Positions 44,304-54,212 of a stretch of DNA of 64,000 bases are shown here, piece by piece; position 1 is the first letter of the stretch, and every line of letters begins with the position of its first letter. Location of the stretch: positions 682,001 to 746,000 of the forward strand of contig CBDBFZ010000002.1 in NCBI GenBank assembly GCA_965205225.1, in the 5' to 3' direction. The notes under the pieces were generated by a model. The model worked only from the letters and a program-made list of their open reading frames with translations. It searched no databases and was not told the origin of the DNA. The DNA comes from Litorimonas sp965205225. Its GTDB lineage: Bacteria; Pseudomonadota; Alphaproteobacteria; Caulobacterales; Maricaulaceae. The position numbers and the translations under genes were made by a program.

Positions 44304-46255
44304 TGCGGTTTATTCTGTATATGACGGCCGTAACTGCTGCGGCTATGCCCGCTATTGCGCAAGACGTCGCTGTCGATGAAGTGACGGTGACGGACCAGAT
44401 CATGCGTATCAATGATCGGCCGGAAAGCATCGACATTATCCCAGCAGAGGCCGTGCGCGCGCTGGTCCATCCAGCGGAAGGGCTGAATGCCGTCGCAGGC
44501 GTGAATATTCATCGGGGTTCAGGGCAGGAACATCTGACCGCCATTCGCTCTCCAGTGCTGACCGGCGGAGCCGGGGCTGGAAGTTTCCTGTTTCTTGAAA
44601 ATGGTGTGCCATTGCGGGCTGCAGGTTTCGCGAATGTGAACGGCCTGTTTGAAGCCGGGACGGAGTTCGCAGAGCAGGTCGAAGTTTTCAAAGGGCCGGG
44701 CCCGGCAGAGTATGGGTCCAACGCTGTTCACGGCCTCATCAATATCGCCACAGCCGAGCCCGGGTCCGGCAATGTTGCCACGATCAATGGTAGCTCGCGC
44801 GGCTATGGCCGCGTTACGATCAGCCATGATTTATCGGATAAGGTCCGGGCCTCTCTGAGCCTCGCCCACGATGATGGCTTTCGCGATGATAGCGGCTTTG
44901 ATCAGCAAAAGGCCGAGTTACGCTACCGTACAGATTTTGGCGTCTGGGATGTTGCTGCTATCGCGGCGTTCAATAATCTCAACCAAGAGACGGCGGGCTT
45001 CATTCAGGGACTGTCTGCCTATGCAGATGATGCGTTGCGGTTCACCAATCCCAACCCCGAAGCGTTTCGGGATGGAAAAAATTACCGTGCTCAGATCCGG
45101 TTATCGCGGGATCTGGGCGACACTAAGCTTGTTCTGACGCCCTATGCGCGCCGGGCAGAGCTGCGATTCCTGCGTCATTTCGTGCCGGGACAAGCTCTGG
45201 AGAAGAATGGACATATATCAGCCGGGTTGCAGACAGCGCTGGTCGGGGATGACTGGTCTGTCGGCATTGATGGGGAATGGACGGACGGGTTTCTTTATGA
45301 GTTTCAGGACAATCCCTCGCGCTTCTCCTTCGTGCAGGGTCTGCACTTTGATTATGAGGTGAAGGCGCTGGTTCTGGCGGGTTATGCGCAGAAATCGTTC
45401 GAGATGGCCCGTCTCCGCATTGATGTGGCCGCGCGCGGGGAATATACGTCCTATGATTATGATACGCTGGCCGCGCCGGGTGTATCTGAGCGCTTCATTC
45501 GGTCGCCGAAACGAAGCGATGATTTCTTCACCCTGACGCCAAAGCTTGGCCTGGCCTATACTGCGGCGGATGATATCGCGATCTTTGCACGTGCTGCGCG
45601 CGGTTCCCGTGCGCCGCAAACGACAGATCTCTATGCGGTGGTCCAAAACCAGACTCCCGGTGAGGCGGATGTCGAAACGCTCGATAGTCTGGAAGGCGGG
45701 GTTCGGTTCGATCGTGGCGAGACCCGGTTCGAACTCGCGGCTTACACGATGTGGAAAGACAATTTCTTCTTCCGCAATGCGGCAGGCTTCAATGTGGTCG
45801 ACGGCAAGACGCGCCATACGGGCGTTGAGTTTTCCTTTGCCGCACCGCTGACAGACTGGATCTCCGCGTCTGGCGAATGGGCTGTATCCGATCAAACCTA
45901 CGCTTTTGAGGACGCCAGTAGCGGTATTCGCGAGGGCCTGGTTGTCGACACGGCCCCGAATACGCTCGGGACCGTACGGCTTACTGCGGATTGGGGCCGG
46001 GTCGGCGCCGGAATCGAATGGCGACATGTCGGACGCTACTTCACCAATGAGGCCAATACACAGACCTATCCGGGGCATGACGTTTTCGTCGCGCGCGGAA
46101 CTTATAATTTATCCGATCATATAAACCTGTTCGGTCGGATCGATAATCTGTTCGATACGCGCTATGCGGACCGCGCCGACTTTGCCTTCGGTAATGAACG
46201 TTATTTTCCCGGTCGACCCCGCACGCTGTTTGTCGGTTTGACGTCGAACTATTGA
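44303..46255 (+). CDS. TonB-dependent outer-membrane receptor
   Basis: 650 aa. Signal peptide (MRFILYMTAVTAAAMPAIAQ), TonB-box-like DEVTVTDQ at the mature N-terminus, plug domain (AEGLNAVAGVNIHRGSGQEH, FLFLENGVPL, VEVFKGPGPAEYGSNAVHGL) and 22-strand barrel ending RTLFVGLTSNY. Related to siderophore/vitamin receptors; substrate not predictable. Coupled to the upstream TetR gene and followed closely by prfA. Intact. Confidence 0.92.
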   Translation: MRFILYMTAVTAAAMPAIAQDVAVDEVTVTDQIMRINDRPESIDIIPAEAVRALVHPAEGLNAVAGVNIHRGSGQEHLTAIRSPVLTGGAGAGSFLFLENGVPLRAAGFANVNGLFEAGTEFAEQVEVFKGPGPAEYGSNAVHGLINIATAEPGSGNVATINGSSRGYGRVTISHDLSDKVRASLSLAHDDGFRDDSGFDQQKAELRYRTDFGVWDVAAIAAFNNLNQETAGFIQGLSAYADDALRFTNPNPEAFRDGKNYRAQIRLSRDLGDTKLVLTPYARRAELRFLRHFVPGQALEKNGHISAGLQTALVGDDWSVGIDGEWTDGFLYEFQDNPSRFSFVQGLHFDYEVKALVLAGYAQKSFEMARLRIDVAARGEYTSYDYDTLAAPGVSERFIRSPKRSDDFFTLTPKLGLAYTAADDIAIFARAARGSRAPQTTDLYAVVQNQTPGEADVETLDSLEGGVRFDRGETRFELAAYTMWKDNFFFRNAAGFNVVDGKTRHTGVEFSFAAPLTDWISASGEWAVSDQTYAFEDASSGIREGLVVDTAPNTLGTVRLTADWGRVGAGIEWRHVGRYFTNEANTQTYPGHDVFVARGTYNLSDHINLFGRIDNLFDTRYADRADFAFGNERYFPGRPRTLFVGLTSNY

Positions 46256-46273
46256 GAGCCTAGCTGACGCGCC

Positions 46274-47344
46274 ATGCATATTTCTGATCAGAAACTGGCT
46301 CAGGTCGTCGACCGGTTTGAGCAAATCGCAGCTCGGATGGGCGCGACGACGGATGGCGAGGAGATTGTTCAGCTGGGCAAAGACTATGCCGAGCTGAAAT
46401 CAATCGCTGAAGGTGTTCGCAAGCTGCAGCATGTCCGGGCTGAAATGGCGGATCTGGAAGCCATGATGGATGATCCGGAGATGGTCGCCATGGCCAAGGA
46501 TGAATTGCAGACGCTGAAGGGCTCACTACCGGACCTCGAACATGAGATCTCTCTGCTGCTGCTTCCCAAAGACAAGGATGATAAGGCCGCGGTTGTTCTG
46601 GAAATCCGGGCCGGAACAGGCGGGGACGAAGCGGCGATTTTCGCAGGTGATCTGTTCGCCATGTATCAGCGTTATGCCAGTCTGCAGGGTTGGAAGGTTG
46701 AAATCGAAACGGCCGCCGAAGCCGATATGGGCGGGTTCAAGGAAATTTCTGCGAGTGTGTCCGGCACGGGGGTTTATGGCCGGATGAAATTTGAGAGCGG
46801 GGTCCACCGCGTGCAACGTGTGCCCGTGACCGAAACGCAGGGGCGCATCCACACTTCGGCAGCCACTGTCGCGGTCCTGCCTGAAGTGGAAGATATTGAT
46901 ATTGGTTTTTCGATGAACGATGTACGCGTCGATACGCTGCGCGCATCAGGCGCTGGCGGGCAGCACGTCAATAAAACAGACTCCGCCGTTCGCATGATCC
47001 ATGAACCGACCGGAACGGCAGTGTTCTGTGATGCCAAGTCCCAGCACCAGAACCGCGCCAATGCCGAACGGCTATTGAAACTGAAGCTGTACGACATCAA
47101 AAAGGCCAAACAGGATGCGGAGCGCTCGGAAGCCCGGTCCGGACAGATCGGTTCCGGGGATCGGTCAGAACGGATTCGCACCTATAATTATCCGCAGGGC
47201 CGAGTAACGGATCACCGGATCAATCTGACGCTCTATAATCTGGATAAGATCGTCGCGGGTGATGCGCTGGACGAAGTGATCGGGGCTCTGATTGCTGAGG
47301 ATCAAGCCGCCAAGTTGGCGAGTATGGAGTCCTGCCAGGTGTGA
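46274..47344 (+). CDS. prfA: Peptide chain release factor 1
   Basis: Terminates translation at UAA/UAG. 356 aa; codon-recognition region VPVTETQGRIHTSAATVAVL, catalytic GAGGQHVNKTDSAV (GGQ), and YNYPQGRVTDHRINLTLYNL at the C-terminus. ATG 46274. In many bacteria prmC (GGQ methyltransferase) follows; here an asparaginase-type gene does. Intact. Confidence 0.97.
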   Translation: MHISDQKLAQVVDRFEQIAARMGATTDGEEIVQLGKDYAELKSIAEGVRKLQHVRAEMADLEAMMDDPEMVAMAKDELQTLKGSLPDLEHEISLLLLPKDKDDKAAVVLEIRAGTGGDEAAIFAGDLFAMYQRYASLQGWKVEIETAAEADMGGFKEISASVSGTGVYGRMKFESGVHRVQRVPVTETQGRIHTSAATVAVLPEVEDIDIGFSMNDVRVDTLRASGAGGQHVNKTDSAVRMIHEPTGTAVFCDAKSQHQNRANAERLLKLKLYDIKKAKQDAERSEARSGQIGSGDRSERIRTYNYPQGRVTDHRINLTLYNLDKIVAGDALDEVIGALIAEDQAAKLASMESCQV

Positions 47345-47380
47345 TTTGAATTTTCCGGCGTGGTTCGCTATAGTTTGATC

Positions 47381-48337
47381 ATGCTGAAATATAGTCTTTT
47401 CCTCGCCCTCATGACAGCCACGGTCGTGCCTGCATTCGCCCAAGCCGCCGCCTGCGACTCCCAAACCCGCTTTGCGATGATTGTCCATGGCGGGACCTCG
47501 TCGACCGACACGATCCATCCCGAGCGACTTGATTTCATCACGGCTATGCTTGCTGAGCGCCGAACCGAGCTGGAGACTGGGGCCTCGGCCATCGATACGG
47601 TTGAAGCGACCCTTGTCGCTATGGAAGATTCCGGTCTTTTCAATGCGGGCAAGGCGGCGATTACCAATTCAGCGGGTTATGTCGAAACCGACGCGTCGAT
47701 CATGGACGGGCGTACGCTTAATGCAGGCGCTGTCGCCTCGCAGCGCGCAATCAAGAACCCGATCCGGGCGGCGCGTCTAGTTATGAATAAAACCTGTCAT
47801 GTCATGATGGTGGGGGATCGCGGCGAGATCGCCGTCACAGCACTAGGCGCAGAGACAGTCGTGCCGGAAGATTATTTCACCCGTGCCATGGAAAAAGCCA
47901 AAGAACCTAAAGAACACGGAACGGTCGGCGCTGCCGTGCTCGATCGCTGCGGTGATCTGGCGGCAAGAACGTCTACGGGTGGCTATGGCAGCAAGATCCC
48001 GGGCCGGGTCGGCGACAGTCCGATCATTGGCGCAGGGGTCTATGCTCAAAATGGGATCATGGCCGGATCAGCGACCGGGCACGGTGAATATTTCGTCCGC
48101 CACACCGCGCTACGCTCCGTCGCTGCGCGCATGGATTATGGCAATCAAACCCTGTCGGACGCTGTCCAAGCCGTCATTGACGGGATGGATGCAGCAGGTC
48201 CCGGTCGGGACGGGCAGGGTGGAATTGTGTCCGTTGACGCGAATGGCAACTTCGCCGCGATCCATTCGACGGCCGGCATGTTTCACGGCATGACCAGCGA
48301 TCAGATGGAACCAGTGGCTCGTCAGCAAAACCGCTGA
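47381..48337 (+). CDS. Exported isoaspartyl peptidase/L-asparaginase (Ntn-hydrolase)
   Basis: About 318 aa from ATG 47381. Signal peptide (MLKYSLFLALMTATVVPAFA), then FAMIVHGGTSSTD, SIMDGRTLNAGAVASQRAIK, autocleavage site EHGTVGAAVLD (nucleophile Thr) and substrate loop STGGYGSKIPGRVGDSPIIG. Cleaves isoaspartyl dipeptides or asparagine after autoproteolysis, probably in the periplasm. Frame intact. Confidence 0.9.
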   Translation: MLKYSLFLALMTATVVPAFAQAAACDSQTRFAMIVHGGTSSTDTIHPERLDFITAMLAERRTELETGASAIDTVEATLVAMEDSGLFNAGKAAITNSAGYVETDASIMDGRTLNAGAVASQRAIKNPIRAARLVMNKTCHVMMVGDRGEIAVTALGAETVVPEDYFTRAMEKAKEPKEHGTVGAAVLDRCGDLAARTSTGGYGSKIPGRVGDSPIIGAGVYAQNGIMAGSATGHGEYFVRHTALRSVAARMDYGNQTLSDAVQAVIDGMDAAGPGRDGQGGIVSVDANGNFAAIHSTAGMFHGMTSDQMEPVARQQNR

Positions 48338-48393
48338 CTATTTGCTTCACCAAAATGCGTTGAAACTCCCGGCGGGGCAACTATCTTGGGTGC

Positions 48394-48705
48394 ATGTATT
48401 GTATCGTCTACCGCTTCAAACTGATCGAGCCCTCCAAAACAGCTGAAGCCCGCTTTGTTGAGACCTGGTCCGGCATTACCGATTATCTGAAACGGGAATG
48501 TGATGCGCTCGGCTCGCGATTGCATCTCGGCGAAGACGGCATGTTCTTTGCCTATGCGCAGTGGCCATCACTTGCCGTGTTCGAAGCCTCTGCCGCGCAT
48601 GAACCGAAGCTTGAATTTGTCGAAATGCGCCTCGACTGGGCCGATCTGTGTGAGCCGACAGAGGTTGTCTTTGCCGGTGAGTTGCTGGCGGATCTGTCGC
48701 GCTAA
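48394..48705 (+). CDS. Antibiotic-biosynthesis-monooxygenase-like (dimeric ferredoxin-like fold) protein
   Basis: 103 aa: MYCIVYRFKLIEPSKTAEAR, FVETWSGITDYLKRECDALG, FFAYAQWPSLAVFEA. The pattern matches ABM-type small heme/quinone-monooxygenase-fold proteins; exact function unknown. Followed by an IS630 element. Confidence 0.6.
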   Translation: MYCIVYRFKLIEPSKTAEARFVETWSGITDYLKRECDALGSRLHLGEDGMFFAYAQWPSLAVFEASAAHEPKLEFVEMRLDWADLCEPTEVVFAGELLADLSR

Positions 48706-48784
48706 AGCGCCCGACCAAAAACCTGAATCGTTTGGACTCCCTTGAGAGCTGATTCGTGATTCATTCTGTTTGGGAGGATGGTTC

Positions 48785-49714
48785 ATGTCAGCACCTTCGC
48801 CAGAAGCAGTTCGGGCGCGGTTTCAGACGTTGATTGAAGAAGGGTTAAGCGGGCGCGCGGCAGCGTTGCGCCTGAACCTTTCACCGGACACCGGAGCGCG
48901 TTGGGGCCTTTCGATCCAACGAACCGGACGTGCAAGGGCCGCGCGGCAAGGTCGCCCTCGTGGCAAGGGCAAGCTTGATACCCACCGGTCTTTTCTCGTC
49001 GAACTGATTGAACAGGACGGGGACATGACCGTGCCTGAACTGGCCGGTGCGCTGGCAGACGCGACCGGCGTTCAGGTGCACCTTGATGCGATTGGCCGGT
49101 TCCTGCGCAAACGCGGTTTTACATACAAAAAACGTTGGTCGCCACCAAGCGACGCCGCGCACGGGTAAGGAAACAACGCGACGACTGGTTCGCTCATCGC
49201 TTGCCAGCAATCTCAGCACAACCGGATCGGGTTGTTTTCATTGATGCGACTTCAGTTAAAACGAACCTGACCCGCCAGCGCGTGGCTGGTCGCAGCGAGG
49301 AGAGCGGCTCGTTATGGATGCCCTTTCGGGTCATGGGGAACACAGACCTTCATCGCCGGTTTGACGTCAGATGCCCTGAGATGCCCTGATCGCGCCGTGG
49401 GTCATCAAAGGCGCGATGGATGGCGAGGCCTTTGCGGCTTACATCGCACAGGTGCTGGTCCCTGAACTGGCACCGGGAATCGTCGTCATCCTAGACAACC
49501 TCGCCACGCACAAAACGCTGTCGCGGCCAAAGCCATACGCGATGCAGGTTACTGGTTTCTCTTCTTGCTCCCCTACAGCCCGGACTTGAACCCGATTGAG
49601 ATGGCGTTCTCCAAACTCAAAGCGCACCTGCGAAGGATAGGTGCGCGGACCTTCACCGATATGTTCCACGCCCTTACGGAAATCTGTGACCTCTTCTCGC
49701 CAGAAGGGTGCTGA
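48785..49714 (+). pseudogene. IS630-family transposase, frameshifted
   Basis: GGAGG then ATG 48785: MSAPSPEAVRARFQTLIEEG, HTH LSGRAAALRLNLSPDTGARW, then two frame changes (near 49140 and 49375). DDE signatures FIDATSVKTNLTR, VILDNLATHK and PYSPDLNPIEMAFSKLKAHL are all present. The left IR is not delimited with certainty (TA targets are uninformative). Related to the N-terminal remnant at 17060-17513. Confidence 0.85.
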
Positions 49715-49762
49715 AACTACTTCAAAGCTGCCGGATATGTCTCAGGTTAAAGGTCGGATGCT

Positions 49763-51127
49763 TTAGCGGACGAGTGAAATTGTCTCGGCGTGACCTGAAG
49801 GCTCAGGCGCAATATTTTCACCCGAATTCTCGTCCTGTTCGACAATCCCCGCTTCAACGCTCATCGATAAAGCTCCGCGATCCTGATTCGACATGTGAAA
49901 CGATGCATTCTCGATCAGTTCGCTTATGCGTTGGGAAATTTGCTCGACATCGCTACGGCACTCTTCGGGGAATGCGACGATGACAATATCCGTATCGATC
50001 CGCGCGACAATGTCCTGCATCCGAACAATCCCGGCAATCAATCTGATCGAACTGGCAAAGGCGGCGTTCAGATCAGGTTCGTCAACAGCGCTATGAGCCA
50101 GAGGAACCAATTTCAGTGTCAGAATGGTGAGCGGTACTTTACGGGCTCGGCAATCCCGGCTGACGCGCTTCAGATGCGCTGCCAAGAAGCGGGTATTGAG
50201 AACGCCTGTTTCCGGATCAGAGCAGGCTGATCCACCCAAATTGGAAAATTCGTCCTTGAGTTTCAAATGCAGGCGGCACTCATTCGCTAGCTCCAGAATA
50301 CGGCCACTCAACTCTTCAGGCGGTGCATCCGCGCTGATCAAATCCTTGAGGTCGTGTGTATAGGCGAGATCTTCATCCTTGAAGTTCGGCTTGTCGACCA
50401 GAAGCAGTGTCGGAACGTGATAGAGGCGAGGGTTCCGGCGCATAGTTTCGGCAATTGTCAGCGCCGGTTCAATGCCTTTGAGTGCGTTTATGACAACGGC
50501 ATCAAAGGTACTGTTGTGCAGGTAATCAAAGGCAGAAAAGGATGTGAAGGCCGCGACAACATCCATATTCTTGTCCTGAAGAGCATTCATGACGGCCATA
50601 TAGGCTGGGTCGGCCTTGCCTATAAATAGAACCCTGAAAGGTTGCCGCAGCGTGTTTTCCGAAAATCCCTTGTCCTGTCCGAAAGTTTTTTTGAGTGTTT
50701 CCATTCGGCGGATGATCTCATTCTCCATCTGTCCAAGTCGGATGAGAGACGACACGCGGTGCGCGACCTGTACAGGATGAACCGGGGCGTAAAGGACGCT
50801 ATCATAGGGATGACCGCCCAGCGTCTTGCGCATCAATCGACCCATAATTGGAAAATCACGCGGCGCATAATGCTGCCGAATATCCGCAATAATGGCCGGG
50901 CTGTGCTCGACATAGTCCGAGAGGAAACAGAGCGCTACGGATGGAGATTGATCCGGTAGCTCCGACAGGCGGCTGCCGTCATATCCGATGATCGTCACCT
51001 TCAGAGACAAATCACGAAGATGTTCGATCATGTCCACCGACCCGCTCGCATCATCCGTCACGATCAGAACGCGCCGATTTAACCGGGATATTAGAGGGTC
51101 GGATGGCTGTCTGGCGAGATTCGACAT
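49763..51127 (-). CDS. PopA-like protein: two receiver domains and degenerate GGDEF with intact I-site
   Basis: About 454 aa from ATG 51127. Receiver-like domain 1 (RRVLIVTDDASGSVDMIEHL) and domain 2 (FRVLFIGKADPAYMAVMNAL, FDAVVINALKG), each lacking an obvious phospho-acceptor Asp; then a GGDEF-type domain starting SDPETGVLNTRFLAAHL. The active-site motif GGDEF is replaced by DTDIV, so diguanylate cyclase activity is unlikely, but RMQD lies exactly five residues before it, an intact RxxD c-di-GMP-binding I-site. This is the layout of Caulobacter PopA, a PleD paralogue that recruits CtrA for ClpXP degradation. Assigned by architecture only. Confidence 0.75.
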   Translation of the reverse strand: MSNLARQPSDPLISRLNRRVLIVTDDASGSVDMIEHLRDLSLKVTIIGYDGSRLSELPDQSPSVALCFLSDYVEHSPAIIADIRQHYAPRDFPIMGRLMRKTLGGHPYDSVLYAPVHPVQVAHRVSSLIRLGQMENEIIRRMETLKKTFGQDKGFSENTLRQPFRVLFIGKADPAYMAVMNALQDKNMDVVAAFTSFSAFDYLHNSTFDAVVINALKGIEPALTIAETMRRNPRLYHVPTLLLVDKPNFKDEDLAYTHDLKDLISADAPPEELSGRILELANECRLHLKLKDEFSNLGGSACSDPETGVLNTRFLAAHLKRVSRDCRARKVPLTILTLKLVPLAHSAVDEPDLNAAFASSIRLIAGIVRMQDIVARIDTDIVIVAFPEECRSDVEQISQRISELIENASFHMSNQDRGALSMSVEAGIVEQDENSGENIAPEPSGHAETISLVR

Positions 51128-51169
51128 GGAGCGAGGCTTAACGACTCGCTCCTTTCCCATCCATTAATC

Positions 51170-53092
51170 CTATTCTGCAGCGGTTTTGGCCCAACCGCAG
51201 GTGCGGCTTTCATTCTGGCTTTCCAGATAGGTCATAAGCGGGGCGAAATATTCCAGAATGGCAGACCCATCCATATCCCGCGTGCCTGTGAAAGCTTCGA
51301 GCGCATCCGGCCAGGGCTTGGACTGACCCATTTCCATCATCGCATTAAACCGTTCCCCGATATCCGTATTGCCATAGACGGAGCAGCGGTGCACCGGCCC
51401 TTCAAACCCGGCCTGATCGCAGGCGGCTTTGTGAAACTGGAACTGCAGAATGTAAGACAGGAAGTAACGCATATAGGGCGTGTTGCCGGGAATATGGTAT
51501 TTTGCACCCGGATCGAACGCATTTCCCGGACGATCGTCTGGGGCACGCACGCCCTGATACTGTTCGCGCAGCGTCCACCAGCCATCATTATACTCATCTG
51601 GACTCAATGTGCCGTCAAAGACCTGCCAGCGCCACTTATCAACCAGCAGACCGAAGGGGAGGAAGGCAACTTTATCCATCGCAGCGCGCATCAGTAGCGC
51701 TATATCCGCATCCGCACCCGGTACGTCAGCTTTGTCCAGAAGATCGATCTGGACGAGATAGTCCGGCGTAATCGACAGAGCGATCATGTCACCGATCGCT
51801 TCATGAAACCCATCATTTGCTCCGCCCTGATAGAAGACGGGCTGGTTTTTATAGGCGCGCTGATAGAAATTATGGCCGAGTTCATGGTGGACCGTATCAA
51901 AATCTTCGCCGGTGACCTCAGTGCACATCTTGATGCGAACATCGTCCTGCCCGTCCAGATTCCATGCGGAAGCATGACACTGAACTTCGCGATCCTGCGG
52001 CTTTGTGACCAGTGAGCGTTCCCAGAATGTGTCCGGTAGCGGCGCAAACCCCATCGATTCGAAAAAGGCTTCGGCGGTTTCGACCATTTTCAGCGCCGTG
52101 TAATCCTGAGCCTCAAGCAAAGCCGTTACATCAACACTGCTGCCCGCATCGGCCGGGTCGACGACGTCGTAAATGTTGCCCCATGTCTGCGCCCACATAT
52201 TGCCAAGCAGGTCAGCCCGGATCGGCTGATCGAGCGGAACGACCCCATCTCCATAAGTGTCGTTCAATTCGCCGCGCACGAAGCAGTGGAGCTGATTGTA
52301 TAGCGGACTGACCTGACCCCAGAGCCGATCGACTTCCGTCGCAAAATCATCGGCGTCCATATCGTAACCGGCGCGCCACAGCGCTCCGGCATTATCGTAG
52401 CCCAGCTCTTGTGCGCCTTCATTGATGAGTTCGACCATACGTGCATAGTCAGCCTTCATGGGGGGGCTGACAGTCCGCCAGCCTTCCCAGACCTGCTGGG
52501 TCAGTTCCGGGTCACGTAGATCCGCCAGCAGACGTGTGGCCTGTCCCAGTGTGATTGTATCGCCGTCAACCTCACCGAGAATGTCTTTGATCTTGGGATT
52601 GCTTGTATCGATATCGAACTTGCCCGTCGCATAGGTCGCATCGAGTTCAGCCATGATCTTGGACAGTTCCTCAGCCGCGCTGTCCCGGTTGGGAGCCGGG
52701 AAATTGGAGCCGCGCTTCAGCATGTCGATTTTGCGCCGCATATCATCAGGTAGGGAAACACCATTGAAGCGCTTGGCTTCATTGGCCAGTCGTGTGCTGA
52801 GTTTGGCGCCGTCAGCGGATGTTTGTGCGACGAGCGCATTCGTATCTTCAGTGACGAAGTTCGCATTGATCCACGCGGCTCGTGCACCGATTATGCCGTC
52901 CGCGGTAATATCGCGTTCTGCGGCATCGAGAAACTCACGCGCGTCCTGGACGGTTGGCCGGGTTTTAGCCGGCGTGACCGCTGCCTGTGTCAATTCATCG
53001 ACCGTATTCTCCGCATCGACGGTTTGACCATTTCGACACGCACTCAGCGCCAAGACAGCCAAACAGGATGTTGCAAGGAAAAGTCGTTTCAT
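51170..53092 (-). CDS. M2-family peptidyl-dipeptidase (ACE-like), lipoprotein
   Basis: Zinc dipeptidyl carboxypeptidase, 640 aa from ATG 53092. Lipoprotein signal MKRLFLATSCLAVLALSAC; zinc site DTVHHELGHNFYQ (HExxH) with third ligand in NDGFHEAIGDMIALS; WGNIYDVVDPADAG and the chloride-type region of angiotensin-converting-enzyme relatives. Probably anchored in the envelope and degrading peptides. Intact. Confidence 0.93.
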   Translation of the reverse strand: MKRLFLATSCLAVLALSACRNGQTVDAENTVDELTQAAVTPAKTRPTVQDAREFLDAAERDITADGIIGARAAWINANFVTEDTNALVAQTSADGAKLSTRLANEAKRFNGVSLPDDMRRKIDMLKRGSNFPAPNRDSAAEELSKIMAELDATYATGKFDIDTSNPKIKDILGEVDGDTITLGQATRLLADLRDPELTQQVWEGWRTVSPPMKADYARMVELINEGAQELGYDNAGALWRAGYDMDADDFATEVDRLWGQVSPLYNQLHCFVRGELNDTYGDGVVPLDQPIRADLLGNMWAQTWGNIYDVVDPADAGSSVDVTALLEAQDYTALKMVETAEAFFESMGFAPLPDTFWERSLVTKPQDREVQCHASAWNLDGQDDVRIKMCTEVTGEDFDTVHHELGHNFYQRAYKNQPVFYQGGANDGFHEAIGDMIALSITPDYLVQIDLLDKADVPGADADIALLMRAAMDKVAFLPFGLLVDKWRWQVFDGTLSPDEYNDGWWTLREQYQGVRAPDDRPGNAFDPGAKYHIPGNTPYMRYFLSYILQFQFHKAACDQAGFEGPVHRCSVYGNTDIGERFNAMMEMGQSKPWPDALEAFTGTRDMDGSAILEYFAPLMTYLESQNESRTCGWAKTAAE

Positions 53093-53222
53093 AATGGGTC
53101 TCCGATCTTGTACCGACTTGCGCGTGTATCCGGCAGTCTGCATGGCTCAATCATTCGTAGACAGCGTGGTGGCGTGATTCAACGCCCCTTTCTGTCATTT
53201 TATCGACAATTTGGAGAACCTT

Positions 53223-54212
53223 GTGCCCCTCGGTCTACTCATGGTCAATCTCGGGAGCCCTGACGCCCCCACAGCGGAGGCCACACGGCGCTATTTGTCG
53301 CAGTTTCTTCACGATTACCGGGTCGTCGATACCGCGCGTTGGATCTGGTGCCCGATCCTGCACGGCGTGATCCTGCGTGCACGTCCGAAACGGTCGGCCA
53401 AAGCCTATGCCAGTATTTGGGGCGATGGCGAGGAAGCGCCGCTTGTGCGGATTACGCGGGCTCAGGTTGCAGGCGTTCAGGCGCAGCTCGGCGATGAGGT
53501 GATGGTTGAAACTGCGATGCGATATGGTAATCCGTCCATTGAAACCGGATTGGACAAGCTCATGGCCGCCGGGTGCGAGAAGATCGCGGTGCTGCCGCTC
53601 TATCCGCAATATGCAGGCGCGACGACTGCGTCAGTCTATGACGGCGTGGCCAAAGCTCTGGACGGCAAATGGAATGTGCCGGAACTTCGCTTTCTGCGAG
53701 ATTACTACCGGGAACCAACATTCATCGCAGCACTAGCTGATAGCCTGTCCGACCATCTGGCAGCGCTTGACTGGACCCCGGACCGGATCCTGGCCTCTTA
53801 CCATGGCCTGCCTCAGACCTATGTCGATGCCGGGGACCCTTATCAGTCGGAATGCCTGGAAACGACGGAGCTTCTGCGCGCCCATACAGGCTATAGTGAC
53901 GAGGTTTTGCAATCAACCTTCCAGTCCCGGTTCGGGCCGAAAGCCTGGCTGCAGCCCTATACGGACAAGGTGCTGGAAGCTCTGCCAGCGCAAGGCGTTA
54001 AGAAGGTCGCCGTGATGATGCCGGGGTTCTCCTCAGACTGTCTTGAAACACTCGAAGAAATTGCGATGGAAGCGGAGGAGAGCTTTCTAGAGGCTGGCGG
54101 CACCCATTTCACCGCAGTTCCGTGCCTGAATGACCGAGTAGATCACATTGATTTATTGACGGATTTAGCCCGTCGACGTTTGCTGTCGGGTTGGCTTGAT
54201 GCGGTCGAATAG
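53223..54212 (+). CDS. hemH: Ferrochelatase
   Basis: Inserts Fe2+ into protoporphyrin IX. GTG 53223 is chosen because TTGGAG precedes it by six bases: MPLGLLMVNLGSPDAP. Motifs: RYGNPSIETGLDKL, LPLYPQYAGATTASVYDG, active His in ASYHGLPQTYVDAGDPYQSE, catalytic Glu in PGFSSDCLETLEEI. 329 aa, no C-terminal [2Fe-2S] cysteines. The 3' end overlaps the convergent P-loop gene by 48 bp. Confidence 0.95.
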   Translation: MPLGLLMVNLGSPDAPTAEATRRYLSQFLHDYRVVDTARWIWCPILHGVILRARPKRSAKAYASIWGDGEEAPLVRITRAQVAGVQAQLGDEVMVETAMRYGNPSIETGLDKLMAAGCEKIAVLPLYPQYAGATTASVYDGVAKALDGKWNVPELRFLRDYYREPTFIAALADSLSDHLAALDWTPDRILASYHGLPQTYVDAGDPYQSECLETTELLRAHTGYSDEVLQSTFQSRFGPKAWLQPYTDKVLEALPAQGVKKVAVMMPGFSSDCLETLEEIAMEAEESFLEAGGTHFTAVPCLNDRVDHIDLLTDLARRRLLSGWLDAVE

